Positions 33,383-42,431 of a stretch of 64,000 nucleotides of DNA are shown here, in pieces (within the stretch, counting starts at the first letter, position 1; the number at the start of each line of letters is the position of its first letter). The notes beneath the pieces are model-generated. The model was not told the origin of the DNA and did no database searches. It was given only the letters and a program-made list of their open reading frames with translations. The translations under genes and the position numbers were made by a program. The stretch is from contig CAMYID010000004.1 of assembly GCA_947258435.1 (NCBI GenBank), positions 124,001 through 188,000 on the forward strand, read 5' to 3'. The DNA is from an uncultured Alphaproteobacteria bacterium (GTDB taxonomy: Bacteria; Pseudomonadota; Alphaproteobacteria; UBA11222).

Positions 33383-34912
33383 TCAGATACTGCGTCCCGT
33401 GCCTTCCCAATAAGGATCGCGCAGCTTGCGCTTGAATATCTTCCCGGAATCCTCACGCGGCAGCTTATCATGAAAAGTGAAATGGCGCGGAATCTTGAAC
33501 CGCGTCATGCGGCTATCAAGCCAGTCGCGCAGCGCGTCTTCGGATAATGCCGCGCCGGCTTCGCATTCAATCGCAGCCATCAGGCTTTCGCCGAATTCCG
33601 CATCCGGAATGCCAAATACAGCACAGTCATGCACACCGGGGCAGTTGATCAGTACAGCCTCAATTTCCGCGGGATAGATATTCACCCCGCCCGAGATCAC
33701 CATGTCGCGCTTGCGGTCGCACAGATAGAGGAAGCCGTCCGCATCGAGATAACCGATGTCCCCGCAACTGACGAGCCCGTCGCGTTCGCAGGCGGCCCGA
33801 TCGGCTTCGCGGCCCTGATAGGTGAAATCGGGAAATGAATCGAGGCGGACAAAAATCTCACCCACCTCGCCGGCGGGCAGAACATGGCCATCCGCGTCAT
33901 AGATCCGCACATGACCGCCTTCGACCGGTCGGCCCACAGTGCCCGGATGCGCCAGCCATTCTTCGGAATCGCAGAACACGACGGTGCCGGTTTCCGTGCC
34001 GCCGTAATATTCCCCAAGGACAGGCCCCCACCAGTCGATCATTTGCCGCTTGATTTCAGGCGGGCAGGGGGCAGCGCCATGATTGACCCGCACGATGCGC
34101 GACAGATCGTAACGCGCGCGCACTTCCTGCGGCAGTTTCAGAAGCCGTACGAACATGGTTGGCACCATATGCACATGGGTAATGGCTTCGCGCGCGATCG
34201 TGGCCAGCGTTTCCTCTGCGTCAAAGCGTGGCATCAGATACAGCGTGCCGTCGAATTTAAGGGTAAAGGTGCCGTACATATTCGGGGCGCTGTGATAAAG
34301 CGGCCCTGTCAGAAGTGCGCGCATGCCTGGCTGATAGCCATAGATGAATTTCCGCATCGTCAGGCTTGCCGCCGCCATTTCCGCTGTGGGGGGCTGTCGC
34401 CGTACCCCTTTGGGGTGGCCCGTGGTGCCCGAGGTATAGATCATGCTGGCAGGTGCCGGGCGCGGCGGTTCATCATGCGGTGCATGTGCTTCCACCCAGC
34501 TATCCCATAGTGGCAGGCCTGCCGGCGGTTCAGCAGCCTGCGCAGAGATGCCATAAGCCGAGCGCAGTTCCGGCGGCACCGCAACGATCAACAGCTGAAC
34601 ACCGTCGGGCAGGATACCGGCGATGATCGAGTAAAGATCGGCATGGCAGATGACAACCCGTGCGCCACAATCCTGCAACACATAGGCGGCTTCTGCAGTG
34701 CTGTAGTGCCAGTTGATCGGTACCGGGTATGCGCCCAGATGGCCGACGGCCATCGTTGCCTCGAAAAAGGCGATATCGTTACGCAGAAGCAGTGCCACCG
34801 CATCGCCTTCACCGATACCCAGTGTGGCCAGGCCGCGCGCGGCGCGTGCTGCGCGTAATTCAAGATCCACCCCGCCAATGCGGCGTGTGCCGCTGATTAC
34901 CGTCCCTGTCAT
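33383..34912 (-). CDS. Acyl-CoA synthetase (AMP-forming)
   Basis: A 509-residue ANL-family enzyme that activates a carboxylic acid with ATP and loads it onto CoA. The P-loop SMIYTSGTTGHPKGVRR, the linker motif EYYGGTETG, the motif GDIGYLDADGFLYLCDRKRD with the hinge Asp, MVISGGVNIYPAEIEA, and the C-terminal catalytic Lys in REDSGKIFKRKL are all in place. The N-terminus MTGTVISGTRRIGGVDLELR is short, as in fatty or aryl acid ligases of the FadD-like group. Substrate unknown. It heads a probable three-gene unit on the minus strand. Confidence 0.94.
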   Translation of the reverse strand: MTGTVISGTRRIGGVDLELRAARAARGLATLGIGEGDAVALLLRNDIAFFEATMAVGHLGAYPVPINWHYSTAEAAYVLQDCGARVVICHADLYSIIAGILPDGVQLLIVAVPPELRSAYGISAQAAEPPAGLPLWDSWVEAHAPHDEPPRPAPASMIYTSGTTGHPKGVRRQPPTAEMAAASLTMRKFIYGYQPGMRALLTGPLYHSAPNMYGTFTLKFDGTLYLMPRFDAEETLATIAREAITHVHMVPTMFVRLLKLPQEVRARYDLSRIVRVNHGAAPCPPEIKRQMIDWWGPVLGEYYGGTETGTVVFCDSEEWLAHPGTVGRPVEGGHVRIYDADGHVLPAGEVGEIFVRLDSFPDFTYQGREADRAACERDGLVSCGDIGYLDADGFLYLCDRKRDMVISGGVNIYPAEIEAVLINCPGVHDCAVFGIPDAEFGESLMAAIECEAGAALSEDALRDWLDSRMTRFKIPRHFTFHDKLPREDSGKIFKRKLRDPYWEGTGRSI

Positions 34913-34993
34913 GGGTTTCTGTGCCGGTCCCTGTTTATCGTTGTTTTCCGCTGTTTACGGCGCGAAACGATAGGGGATCGGATGCGGGGCAGC

Positions 34994-35033
34994 AAATAAA
35001 AAGCCCCCGGGCAGCCAGTGTGCTGCCGGGGGC
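34994..35033 (-). terminator. Intrinsic terminator of the hsp20-DUF1150 transcript
   Basis: On the minus strand GCCCCCGGCAGC (35033-35022) pairs with GCTGCCCGGGGGC (35015-35003; one unpaired base), loop ACACTG, followed by TTTTTATTT. It lies 40 bases after the DUF1150 stop. Confidence 0.9.
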
Positions 35034-35073
35034 CGGATCGTTGGAACAGGTTTGGCTTTGCGTGCGGTCGTGC

Positions 35074-35343
35074 CTAGTGCACGCTCATCGGCACCATATT
35101 ATATTGCCGCGCCACCGAAAAAGCCGTTGCGCGGTCGCCCATTACGGCCACCGGTGTGCCGTCGGCCAGATGTACCGTATAGACCACGGTACCAGCGGGG
35201 ACCCCATCCAGACCTTCGATCGAGGAAGAATCGGTCGGCTTGATATAGACAACCCGCTGATCAAATGCCTCAAATCCCGCCCTCAGCATTTTGGTTTCGG
35301 GCGCTTCGATATCCTCATTACGTGAATTATCACTCGTTTTCAT
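35074..35343 (-). CDS. DUF1150 family protein
   Basis: An 89-residue protein. The core TKMLRAGFEAFDQRVVYIKP, then AGTVVYTVHLADGTPVAVMG and DRATAFSVARQYNMVPMSVH is the DUF1150 pattern, an alphaproteobacterial family of unknown function very often found next to Hsp20 genes. That partnership is repeated here: hsp20 ends 85 bases upstream on the same strand and a strong terminator follows, so the two probably share a heat-inducible transcript. ATG 35343 is chosen because GGAGG lies five bases upstream; earlier in-frame starts to 35400 would place that site inside the coding part. Confidence 0.9.
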   Translation of the reverse strand: MKTSDNSRNEDIEAPETKMLRAGFEAFDQRVVYIKPTDSSSIEGLDGVPAGTVVYTVHLADGTPVAVMGDRATAFSVARQYNMVPMSVH

Positions 35344-35428
35344 ATCATCCTCCATGACAGCTGGCGGGGGTAAGGAGGCATCCGTGCCCGCAATTGTCAT
35401 TCTATTGGCGCTAATATTGACAGCAGGT

Positions 35429-35908
35429 TTACGACTGCTTGGTTGATGCCGACCGTCCCGATGTCAGTTCGATTTCGGGCTTTGGCGTCTGGTCGGGTTT
35501 GCCGGTGGCGATTTCGATCGTCTGAACCACATTGGCCTGTTGTGGCCGTTTCAGATCGATATTGAGCAGCCCGTTATCGAGGCGCGCAGTGACGATTTCG
35601 ATCCCTTCGGCCAGCACGAAGCTGCGCTGGAACTGCCGTGCGGCAATGCCGCGATGCAGATAGATGCGGCTATCGTCATCGGTCTGCTTGCCGCGGATGG
35701 TCAACTGGTTGTTTTCCAGAGTCACCGACAGCTCGTCGGCTGAAAAACCTGCGACCGCCAGTGTGATCCGCAAGGCATTTTCATCAATTTGTTCAATATT
35801 ATATGGGGGGTAGCCCTCATTCGGTGCTTTGGCTACCCGGTCTAGCATCCGCTCCATCCGATCAAATCCAAGTAAAAGCGGACTGCTGAATATGGATACA
35901 TGCGACAT
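35429..35908 (-). CDS. hsp20: Small heat-shock protein, Hsp20/alpha-crystallin family
   Basis: A 159-residue ATP-independent chaperone that holds unfolded proteins for refolding. The alpha-crystallin domain is clear: PPYNIEQIDENALRITLAVA, GFSADELSVTLENNQLTIRG, RGIAARQFQRSFVLAEGIEI and the family hallmark ARLDNGLLNIDLKRP (A..NGVL...-type). The N-terminal SSPLLLGFDRMERMLDRV is of IbpA class-A type. A sigma-32-like promoter lies about 100 bases upstream and leaves a leader of roughly 90 bases that could hold a thermometer structure. The ATG at 35908 follows AGGAGGACTTGGCGGA. Confidence 0.95.
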   Translation of the reverse strand: MSHVSIFSSPLLLGFDRMERMLDRVAKAPNEGYPPYNIEQIDENALRITLAVAGFSADELSVTLENNQLTIRGKQTDDDSRIYLHRGIAARQFQRSFVLAEGIEIVTARLDNGLLNIDLKRPQQANVVQTIEIATGKPDQTPKPEIELTSGRSASTKQS

Positions 35909-36007
35909 TCCGCCAAGTCCTCCTGTTAAGCGACATGACGTGTAAGGGCCTCAAGGAGCGCCCAAACCGTAACGTTGCAGCCCGTAATGGCACTGCTTGT
36001 GGTTATT

Positions 36008-36035
36008 ATTTGGGCAAATTGCAAAAATGTTCAAG
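36008..36035 (-). promoter_or_regulatory. Sigma-32 (RpoH)-like promoter of hsp20
   Basis: On the minus strand CTTGAA (36035-36030) and CCCAAAT (36014-36008) are separated by 15 bases, matching the heat-shock consensus CTTGAA...CCCCATnT with one change. The predicted start near 36000 gives about a 90-base leader before the hsp20 ATG. The site lies inside the 246-base gap shared with lepA on the opposite strand. Confidence 0.7.
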
Positions 36036-36154
36036 AGGCAGCCGCCGGGCGCCTCGGGCGTGCCGGAATTTTGCCCCTGATAGTGAATTTTTTTGCTGCG
36101 GGACTGTTTGCGCCGCTTGGCCGTTTGCTGCGGCAATGGTACAAGCCCGCTGCC

Positions 36155-37957
36155 ATGACGCCATTATCACATATTCGCAATTTTTCGATTGTCGCCCACA
36201 TCGACCACGGCAAGTCGACCCTTGCCGACCGGCTCATTCAGCGCTGCGGCGGTCTGACCGACCGCGAGATGAAGGAGCAGGTGCTCGATTCCATGGAGCT
36301 TGAGCGTGAGCGGGGCATTACCATCAAGGCGCAGACCGTGCGGCTGACCTATCAGGCGCAGGACGGTGAAAGCTATGTGCTGAACCTGATCGATACGCCG
36401 GGACATGTGGATTTTGCGTATGAGGTGAGCCGGTCGCTGGCCGCCTGCGAAGGCTCGCTGCTTGTCGTCGATGCCAGCCAGGGGGTCGAGGCGCAGACGC
36501 TCGCCAATGTCTATCAGGCAATCGATAATGACCATGAGCTTGTGCCTGTGCTCAACAAGATCGATCTGCCCGCCGCAGAGCCTGACCGGGTGCGTCAGCA
36601 GATCGAGGATGTGATCGGTATCGATGCCTCCGGGGCGCTTGAAGTTTCCGCCAAATCGGGCATAGGCATTGAAGATGTGCTGGAGGCGATTGTCCATCAA
36701 TTGCCGCCCCCTGAAGGCGTGCTTGAGGCACCGCTGAAGGCGATGCTGGTGGATAGCTGGTACGATCCTTATCTCGGGGTCATGATCCTTGTGCGGGTGA
36801 TCGACGGGGTGCTGAAGAAAGGCATGCGTGTTGCGATGATGGGCACCGGGGGTGCTTATCAGGTTGACCGGGTCGGTGTGTTCACACCCATGCAGAAGAT
36901 GGTCGATGCGCTCGGACCCGGTGAGATCGGTTTTTTCACCGGCAGCATCAAGGAGGTGGCCGACACCCGCGTCGGCGATACGATTACCGAAGAAAAGCGT
37001 CCAACCGCCGCGCCGCTGCCTGGTTTCCAGCCGGCCCAGCCGGTGGTGTTCTGCGGTCTGTTTCCTGTCGATTCCTCGGAATTCGAGGAATTGCGCGACA
37101 GTATGGGCAAGCTGCGGCTCAATGATGCAAGTTTTGAGTTTGAAATGGAAACCAGCGCCGCGCTGGGCTTTGGTTTCCGCTGCGGCTTTCTGGGGATGCT
37201 GCATCTTGAAATCATTACCGAGCGGCTGGAACGCGAATTCGGGCTGGAGCTGATCACAACGGCGCCAAGCGTCATCTATCAGGTGCATCTGACCGATGGC
37301 AGCATGCAGGAGGTACATAACCCGGCCGATATGCCGGACCCCGTTCGTGTCGATCATATTGAAGAGCCATGGATCCTCGCCACTATTCTGGCGCCGGATG
37401 AATTCCTGGGTGCTATCCTCAAACTGTGTGAGGACCGGCGTGGCATTCAGCAGGAGCTGACCTATGCGGGCAGCCGCGCCATGCTGGTCTATAAACTGCC
37501 GCTTAACGAGGTGGTATTTGATTTTTATGACCGGTTGAAATCGGTCAGCCGGGGCTATGCGAGCTTCGATTATCAGATTACCGGCTATGAGGTGGGCAAG
37601 CTCGTCAAGATGTCGATCCTGATCAACGACGAACCGGTCGACGCGCTGTCCATGATCGTGCATGCGGATCGGGCGCAGATGCGCGGCCGCGAAATCTGCG
37701 AAAGGCTGAAGGATCTGATCCCGCGGCACTTGTTCAAGATTCCGATTCAGGCGGCAATCGGCGGCAAGGTGATCGCGCGTGAAACGATCAGCGCGATGCG
37801 CAAGGATGTGACGGCAAAATGCTATGGCGGCGATGCGACGCGTAAACGCAAGCTGCTCGACAAGCAGAAGGCGGGCAAGAAGCGGATGCGCCAGTTCGGC
37901 CGGGTCGAGATCCCGCAGGAAGCCTTCATCGCCGCCCTCAAAATGGGCGATGACTAA
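36155..37957 (+). CDS. lepA: Translation elongation factor 4
   Basis: A 600-residue GTPase that back-translocates or re-positions stalled ribosomes; length equals the family norm. [20 protein letters not shown] carries the G1 P-loop (AHIDHGKST), followed by [20 protein letters not shown], the switch segment [15 protein letters not shown]3 [12 protein letters not shown] and G4 NKIDLP. The LepA-specific C-terminus [20 protein letters not shown] and [19 protein letters not shown] is complete. ATG 36155 gives the conserved N-terminus; a 60-codon upstream open stretch (from 35975) is unlike LepA. Divergent from hsp20. Confidence 0.97.
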   Translation: MTPLSHIRNFSIVAHIDHGKSTLADRLIQRCGGLTDREMKEQVLDSMELERERGITIKAQTVRLTYQAQDGESYVLNLIDTPGHVDFAYEVSRSLAACEGSLLVVDASQGVEAQTLANVYQAIDNDHELVPVLNKIDLPAAEPDRVRQQIEDVIGIDASGALEVSAKSGIGIEDVLEAIVHQLPPPEGVLEAPLKAMLVDSWYDPYLGVMILVRVIDGVLKKGMRVAMMGTGGAYQVDRVGVFTPMQKMVDALGPGEIGFFTGSIKEVADTRVGDTITEEKRPTAAPLPGFQPAQPVVFCGLFPVDSSEFEELRDSMGKLRLNDASFEFEMETSAALGFGFRCGFLGMLHLEIITERLEREFGLELITTAPSVIYQVHLTDGSMQEVHNPADMPDPVRVDHIEEPWILATILAPDEFLGAILKLCEDRRGIQQELTYAGSRAMLVYKLPLNEVVFDFYDRLKSVSRGYASFDYQITGYEVGKLVKMSILINDEPVDALSMIVHADRAQMRGREICERLKDLIPRHLFKIPIQAAIGGKVIARETISAMRKDVTAKCYGGDATRKRKLLDKQKAGKKRMRQFGRVEIPQEAFIAALKMGDD

Positions 37958-37996
37958 CGCGCCGGGCGCTCGTCTTCATGATTAAGGCGCCCGCCA

Positions 37997-38626
37997 TCAT
38001 GACTGAAGGGCGGATATCGCGGCAAGGCCGAACGCGCCGCTTGCCGTCAGCCGTGCGGCATTTCCTTCATTTACCCCACCCAGCCCATAGACGGGCAGGG
38101 CAATAGCGCCGACAAGCTGTGCGAAGCGGTGCGGCCCTAAAGTGGGGGCGCCCGGATGGCTTTGCGTTGGAAAGACCGGAGACAGCAATGCTGCGTCAGC
38201 GCCTGCGGCCTGTGCGCGGCGCAGCGCCGGCAGGCTGTGTGCGGCAACCGTTACCCATAACCGCGGCGCGCGGCGTTTGATCGCGCTGGCCTGTCTTGCT
38301 TGCGCTTCGGGCAGATGTAGCCCGTCGGCGCGGAGTGCGCGTGCAAGGCGAAGATCGCCGGCCACAAGGAATGGCAGGCCCTTTCGGGCGCATAGCGCGC
38401 GCAACTCCGCCCCCAATGCGGCACGGCCCGCCACCCCGTAATGGCGGAAGATCACACCGGCGTCCTGTGGCAGCGCGGCAATTGCCTTTTGCGGTGCGGG
38501 CAGGCGCGCGGCATCGGTCATCAGCCATAGCGCGGGCCAGTCTGTATATCTGCCATCGCCCCGGTCATAATTTGCTGCCAGATAGCGGCGTTTGAGACGC
38601 GTTGCGGTTTTTGCTAGCTTGCGCAA
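37997..38626 (-). CDS. Thiamine phosphate synthase / TenI-like protein
   Basis: A 209-residue TIM-barrel protein of the ThiE/TenI family. ThiE joins the pyrimidine and thiazole halves of thiamine; TenI is an aromatizing thiazole tautomerase-like cousin. Visible parts are LVAGDLRLARALRADGLHLP (diphosphate-loop region), AAHSLPALRRAQAAGADAAL, LLSPVFPTQSHPGAPTLG and the end motif LPVYGLGGVNEGNAARL. The usual ThiE segment 'DGVHLGQ.D' reads DGLHLPEAQ, which favours a divergent ThiE or TenI-like form. Start is likely TTG at 38626 with AGGGGAC upstream. Not part of a visible thiamine operon. Convergent with lepA, divergent from the YggS gene. Confidence 0.82.
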   Translation of the reverse strand: MRKLAKTATRLKRRYLAANYDRGDGRYTDWPALWLMTDAARLPAPQKAIAALPQDAGVIFRHYGVAGRAALGAELRALCARKGLPFLVAGDLRLARALRADGLHLPEAQARQASAIKRRAPRLWVTVAAHSLPALRRAQAAGADAALLSPVFPTQSHPGAPTLGPHRFAQLVGAIALPVYGLGGVNEGNAARLTASGAFGLAAISALQS

Positions 38627-38668
38627 AAGGTCCCCTGTTCAGGGCATGAATCGGTCAGTGAGTGGAGC

Positions 38669-39364
38669 ATGAACGACAATCTAACCCGGAACGAGGTCGA
38701 TGTGGCGGCCAATCTTGTTGCGATCCGGGAGCGTATGGATCTCGCTGCCCGCGCGGCGGGGCGTGCGCCCGCCGATGTCACTCTCACCGCGGTCAGCAAG
38801 CTGCACGGGCCTGAACGTATTGCTCCGGCGCTCGTGGCGGGGCAGCGCATTTTTGGTGAGAATCGGGTGCAGGAGGCAGTCGATAAATGGCCCGCCCTGC
38901 GTGATGGCTTTGATGATGTCGGACTGCATCTTATCGGTCCGCTGCAAAGCAACAAGGTGCGGCAGGCGGTGTCGCTGTTCGATGTGATCGAGACGCTTGA
39001 CCGACCAAAGCTTGCGCGCCGGATTGCCGATGCCATTGAAGAGCTGGGGCGTGCGCCGGAACTGCTTATTCAGGTCAATATCGGGGAAGAGCCGCAAAAA
39101 GCCGGTGTTGCGCCGCTTGAGACGGATGCATTTGTCGCGCAGTGTCGTGGTGAGTTCGGGCTTACGATTGCGGGTCTTATGTGTATCCCCCCGCAGGGGG
39201 ATGCGCCGGCCCCCTATTTCATGCTGCTTGAGAAGATCGCCCGACGCAACGGACTTGCAAAGCTCAGTATGGGGATGAGCGGGGATTTCGAAACAGCGAT
39301 CGCATTCGGCGCAACCCATATCCGGGTTGGCACGGCGATTTTCGGACCACGTGCACATGATTAG
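38669..39364 (+). CDS. YggS family PLP-binding protein (PLP homeostasis protein)
   Basis: A 231-residue single-barrel PLP protein. VTLTAVSKLHGPERI bears the PLP-binding Lys, FGENRVQEAVDKWPAL is the family block, HLIGPLQSNKVRQAVSLFD the signature motif (usually H.IG.LQ.NK), and LSMGMSGDFETAIAFGATHI with RVGTAIFGPR ends the protein. YggS has no clear enzyme activity but keeps pyridoxal phosphate and some amino and keto acids in balance. ATG 38669. Divergent from the ThiE-like gene with a 42-base gap, so both share a very compact control region. Confidence 0.95.
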   Translation: MNDNLTRNEVDVAANLVAIRERMDLAARAAGRAPADVTLTAVSKLHGPERIAPALVAGQRIFGENRVQEAVDKWPALRDGFDDVGLHLIGPLQSNKVRQAVSLFDVIETLDRPKLARRIADAIEELGRAPELLIQVNIGEEPQKAGVAPLETDAFVAQCRGEFGLTIAGLMCIPPQGDAPAPYFMLLEKIARRNGLAKLSMGMSGDFETAIAFGATHIRVGTAIFGPRAHD

Positions 39365-39373
39365 CTGTTCGCC

Positions 39374-39400
39374 GCGCGCGACATGCCGCGCGCTTATATA
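39374..39400 (+). terminator. GC hairpin after the YggS gene
   Basis: GCGCGCG (39374-39380) and CGCGCGC (39387-39393) pair with a six-base loop ACATGC, followed by TTATATATT. It lies 9 bases past the YggS stop, between convergent genes; the tail is not a pure U-run, so efficiency is uncertain. Confidence 0.5.
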
Positions 39401-39427
39401 TTGTGTTCAAAACGGCCTATTCGTGCG

Positions 39428-41203
39428 TTAGTGCGCGTCATGCGCAACCCCCGCGCCTGAGGGGATACGGATATCATCGACAAGTTCCTGCACCTTCTCC
39501 GGCGGTGGGGCGGTGACTGCACTGACTGCGAAGGCGACAGCAAAATTAAGCAACATGCCGATGGTCCCGATCCCTTCGGGCGAGATGCCGAACCACCAAT
39601 GCGCGGCATTGTTAAGCTCGGGTGCCATGAATTTGAAATAGGCGATATAGGCAAAGGTGAAGACCAGACCGGTCAGCATGCCTGCAATCGCACCTTGCTT
39701 GTTGATCCGCTTGAAGAAAATGCCAAGGAAGATCGCCGGGAAAAGCGAGGCCGCCGCCAGTCCGAAAGCAAATGCCACCACTTGTGCGACGAAACCGGGC
39801 GGGTTGATGCCAAGATAACCGGCGATGACAATGGCGGTTGCTGCCGCGATTCGGGCATAGGCAAGCTCCTGCTTGTCGCTCAGATCCGGTCTGAATGTCC
39901 GCTTCATCAGATCGTGCGAAACCGCGGTTGAAATCACAAGCAGCAGCCCCGCAGCCGTTGACAGTGCCGCGGCAAGTCCGCCTGCGGCCACCAGCGCGAT
40001 GACCCAGCCTGGCAGTTGCGCAATCTCGGGATTGGCAAGCACCATGATATCCCGATCAACATAGACCTCGTTCGCATTGTCGGTCGGGGTGTTTGTGAGT
40101 TTGCGTTCGCCTGAACTGCCACGTTCGCCGTTAAAGGCCGGTGTGCCTTCAAATGGCGCGCCCGCGCCATACTGGATCTTGCCGTCATCATTCTTGTCCA
40201 GCCAGCCGATCAGCCCGATCCCTTCCCAGTTCGAAAACCAGCCCGGCGTTTCCTGATAATCGGTCTGGTGCACCGCATCGACGAAGTTGAGCCGGGCAAA
40301 GGCTGCGACAGCCGGTGCGGTGGTGTAGAGAAGTGCAATGAAGATCAGCGCATAGCCGGCTGACAGTCGCGCATCGGACACCTTCGGGACGGTGAAAAAG
40401 CGCACGATCACATGCGGCAGTCCGGCTGTACCCGCCATCAGGGCAAGTGTGATCGCAAAAACATCGATCTTGTCCTTCAGCCCTGCTGTATAGGCCGCAA
40501 ATCCCAGATCCTGCAGTGTGAGGTCAAGCTTTTGCAAAACAGAGACGCCGGGTTCGTTCACAACCTCTGCGCCAAGTCCAAGCTGTGGCACCGGATTGCC
40601 GGTGATCAGAATGGAGATGAAGATTGCGGGCACAAGATAGGCAAAGATCAGCACGCAATATTGTGCCACCTGAGTATAGGTGATGCCTTTCATCCCGCCA
40701 AGAACAGCATAGACGAAGACGACAGCCATTCCGATCAAGACCCCAAGATTGATATCCACCTCCAGAAAGCGTGAGAAAACGATGCCGACGCCGCGCATCT
40801 GCCCGGCGACATAAGTGAATGAAATAAAGATCAGGCAGATCACCGCAACAATGCGGGCCGCGCGCGAGTAATAACGCTCCCCGATAAAATCGGGCACGGT
40901 GAATTCACCGAATTTCCGCAGATAGGGGGCAAGCAGCAAGGCAAGCAGTACATAGCCTCCCGTCCAGCCAAGCAGGTAGACCGATCCATCATAACCCATA
41001 AAGGCGATGATGCCGGCCATGGAAATAAAGCTTGCGGCACTCATCCAGTCAGCCGCGGTTGCCATGCCGTTTGCGACAGGATGCACACCGCCGCCTGCAA
41101 CATAGAAATCCCTGGTGCTACCGGCGCGTGACCAGATCGCGATGCCGATATACAGGGCAAAAGACAGCCCCACGAAAAGATAGGTCAGACCCTGCGTGCT
41201 CAT
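39428..41203 (-). CDS. Sodium:solute symporter, VC_2705/ActP-like large subunit
   Basis: A 591-residue SSS-family transporter with about 13 hydrophobic segments, taking up acetate or a similar carboxylate with Na+. VGLSFALYIGIAIWSRAGST, FYVAGGGVHPVANGMATAAD (sodium-binding SSS motif region), WMSAASFISMAGIIAFMGYD, and GGLAAALSTAAGLLLVISTA with VSHDLMKRTF are typical of the VC_2705 group. A soluble insertion near residues 325-395 (WEGIGLIGWLDKNDDGKIQY) contains a DKNDDGKIQ stretch that looks like an EF-hand-type calcium loop and is known in this subfamily. It pairs with the small DUF4212 subunit encoded 36 bases upstream on the same strand. Confidence 0.94.
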   Translation of the reverse strand: MSTQGLTYLFVGLSFALYIGIAIWSRAGSTRDFYVAGGGVHPVANGMATAADWMSAASFISMAGIIAFMGYDGSVYLLGWTGGYVLLALLLAPYLRKFGEFTVPDFIGERYYSRAARIVAVICLIFISFTYVAGQMRGVGIVFSRFLEVDINLGVLIGMAVVFVYAVLGGMKGITYTQVAQYCVLIFAYLVPAIFISILITGNPVPQLGLGAEVVNEPGVSVLQKLDLTLQDLGFAAYTAGLKDKIDVFAITLALMAGTAGLPHVIVRFFTVPKVSDARLSAGYALIFIALLYTTAPAVAAFARLNFVDAVHQTDYQETPGWFSNWEGIGLIGWLDKNDDGKIQYGAGAPFEGTPAFNGERGSSGERKLTNTPTDNANEVYVDRDIMVLANPEIAQLPGWVIALVAAGGLAAALSTAAGLLLVISTAVSHDLMKRTFRPDLSDKQELAYARIAAATAIVIAGYLGINPPGFVAQVVAFAFGLAAASLFPAIFLGIFFKRINKQGAIAGMLTGLVFTFAYIAYFKFMAPELNNAAHWWFGISPEGIGTIGMLLNFAVAFAVSAVTAPPPEKVQELVDDIRIPSGAGVAHDAH

Positions 41204-41239
41204 TTTTCGTCCCCTCCGGCGGCGCAGCCGCCCAAACCC

Positions 41240-41602
41240 TTACGCGTCATCATCCACGCCATGCCGCCGCTCGATCCGCTTCATGGCGATGGCATAGACA
41301 AAAATCAGGATAATAAAGACATAGATCGCACCCTGCTGCGCCCACCAGAACCCCATGTCGAAGCCGAAAAAGGGTATCTTGTTCAGTTCATCAACGAACA
41401 GGATACCGAACCCGAATGAGGTGATGAACCATACCGCAAGCAGCCCGAGCAGCAGCCGGATATTGGCCCGCCAATAGCTGCTGACCGCTTGCTCGCCGAT
41501 CACTTCCGCATCGTGATGGCCCTGAACTGGCCGGTTACCGGCTTCGTCATGGTGATAGACATGCGCATCATCGGCCTGTCTTTGATCGTCGGATTCGGCC
41601 AT
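41240..41602 (-). CDS. DUF4212 symporter small subunit
   Basis: A 120-residue protein: a soluble His/Asp-rich start (DDAHVYHHDEAGNRPVQGHH), then two transmembrane helices (RANIRLLLGLLAVWFITSFG; IYVFIILIFVYAIAMKRIE) joined by FVDELNKIPFFGFDMGFWWA. This is the DUF4212 family, small partner of VC_2705-type sodium:solute symporters, and it directly precedes that gene. ATG 41602 is preferred for its spacing from GGGGATGGGA; ATG 41608 would add two residues, and the open frame to 41752 extends into GC-hairpin sequence and is not likely. Confidence 0.88.
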   Translation of the reverse strand: MAESDDQRQADDAHVYHHDEAGNRPVQGHHDAEVIGEQAVSSYWRANIRLLLGLLAVWFITSFGFGILFVDELNKIPFFGFDMGFWWAQQGAIYVFIILIFVYAIAMKRIERRHGVDDDA

Positions 41603-41717
41603 TCCCATCCCCAGGCTTTCTTGAAACTGTTTTATTGCGCCGCAGTTTAAGCGTTTCGCGCGCGGGGCGAAACCGTTTGATTGATGATATCTGTTGAGGG
41701 GTATTGCTGTGAGGCGG

Positions 41718-41746
41718 GCCGGGGCGCACTGTCTGCGCGCCCCGGC
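41718..41746 (-). terminator. GC-rich stem-loop downstream of the GST gene
   Basis: GCCGGGGCGC (41718-41727) and GCGCCCCGGC (41737-41746) form a perfect 10-base stem with a nine-base loop. It lies 44 bases past the glutathione-transferase stop codon (minus strand). No U-tract follows, so it may be a Rho-assisted stop or a processing hairpin. Confidence 0.45.
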
Positions 41747-41789
41747 ACCCAATTCAAAGGGGAGAATTGGCAGGGGAGTAATCCCGCGT

Positions 41790-42431
41790 CTAGCCGCCCA
41801 TCGCCGCCTTCAGCGCCTCACCCAGTTCGCCGATCAGCCGCGCGCCGATCTCATCTTTCTGTATCGCCTGCCAATAGGCGGCAAGTTTCGGTGTTTCGGC
41901 AAGCGGTTCGGCCAGGCCAAATAGCGGCAGCAGGCTTGTTGCAAAAAACAATCCGCCGATCAGCGCACCATCCGCATGGCAGAGCCCGCTACCGGCGGCA
42001 AATCCGTCCTCGCCGATATAGTGTTCCAGATAGCCAAAGGCGATGCGCGCATTGTTGATGCCGTCCGCGATAATCTGCTGATCCTTTTCCGCCGCCTGCA
42101 ACTGACCGAAAAGGGGGGCCATGGCCGGAACGACATAGAGGTCAACCATCCGTGCCAGCAAACGTGCTTTGGCGGCAGCAAGCGGATCTGCGGGGCGCAG
42201 CGGCGGCTCGGGGAAGCGGTCTTCAAGATATTCGCAGATTACCTCTGATTCAGGCAGTATCGTCCCGTCATCGAGTTCGAGCGCCGGAATTTTCCCGACA
42301 GGATTGACCGCCTTATAGGCATCGGTGCGGAAGCCCGGCGGTTCGGCGAATTCGATATCAAGATTTTTTGCATAGCAGATAAGCCGTACCCGCGCGGTAT
42401 AGGGGGACAGATTGAGCTGATAGAGTTTCAT
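41790..42431 (-). CDS. Glutathione S-transferase family protein
   Basis: A 213-residue protein with the thioredoxin-fold N-terminal half (MKLYQLNLSPYTARVRLICY, then NPVGKIPALELDDGTILPES with the cis-Pro and ESEVICEYLEDRFPEP) and an all-helical C-terminal half. The ES dipeptide (ILPESEVI) is the glutathione gamma-Glu site. The catalytic residue is probably the Ser or Tyr near the start (NLSPYTARV). Such enzymes conjugate or isomerise electrophiles; with no partner visible, the substrate is open. ATG 42431. Upstream 160 bases separate it from the divergent quinone-reductase gene. Confidence 0.92.
   Translation of the reverse strand: MKLYQLNLSPYTARVRLICYAKNLDIEFAEPPGFRTDAYKAVNPVGKIPALELDDGTILPESEVICEYLEDRFPEPPLRPADPLAAAKARLLARMVDLYVVPAMAPLFGQLQAAEKDQQIIADGINNARIAFGYLEHYIGEDGFAAGSGLCHADGALIGGLFFATSLLPLFGLAEPLAETPKLAAYWQAIQKDEIGARLIGELGEALKAAMGG

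Noticed and set aside
36167-37729. A 520-codon minus-strand open frame inside lepA
   Set aside because: Antisense to lepA, which is fully conserved; the sequence is His/Arg-rich and shows no family similarity.
37965-37985. Possible hairpin GGGCGC...GCGCCC between lepA and the ThiE-like gene
   Set aside because: Only six base pairs with a 17-base loop and no U-tract; too weak to call a terminator.
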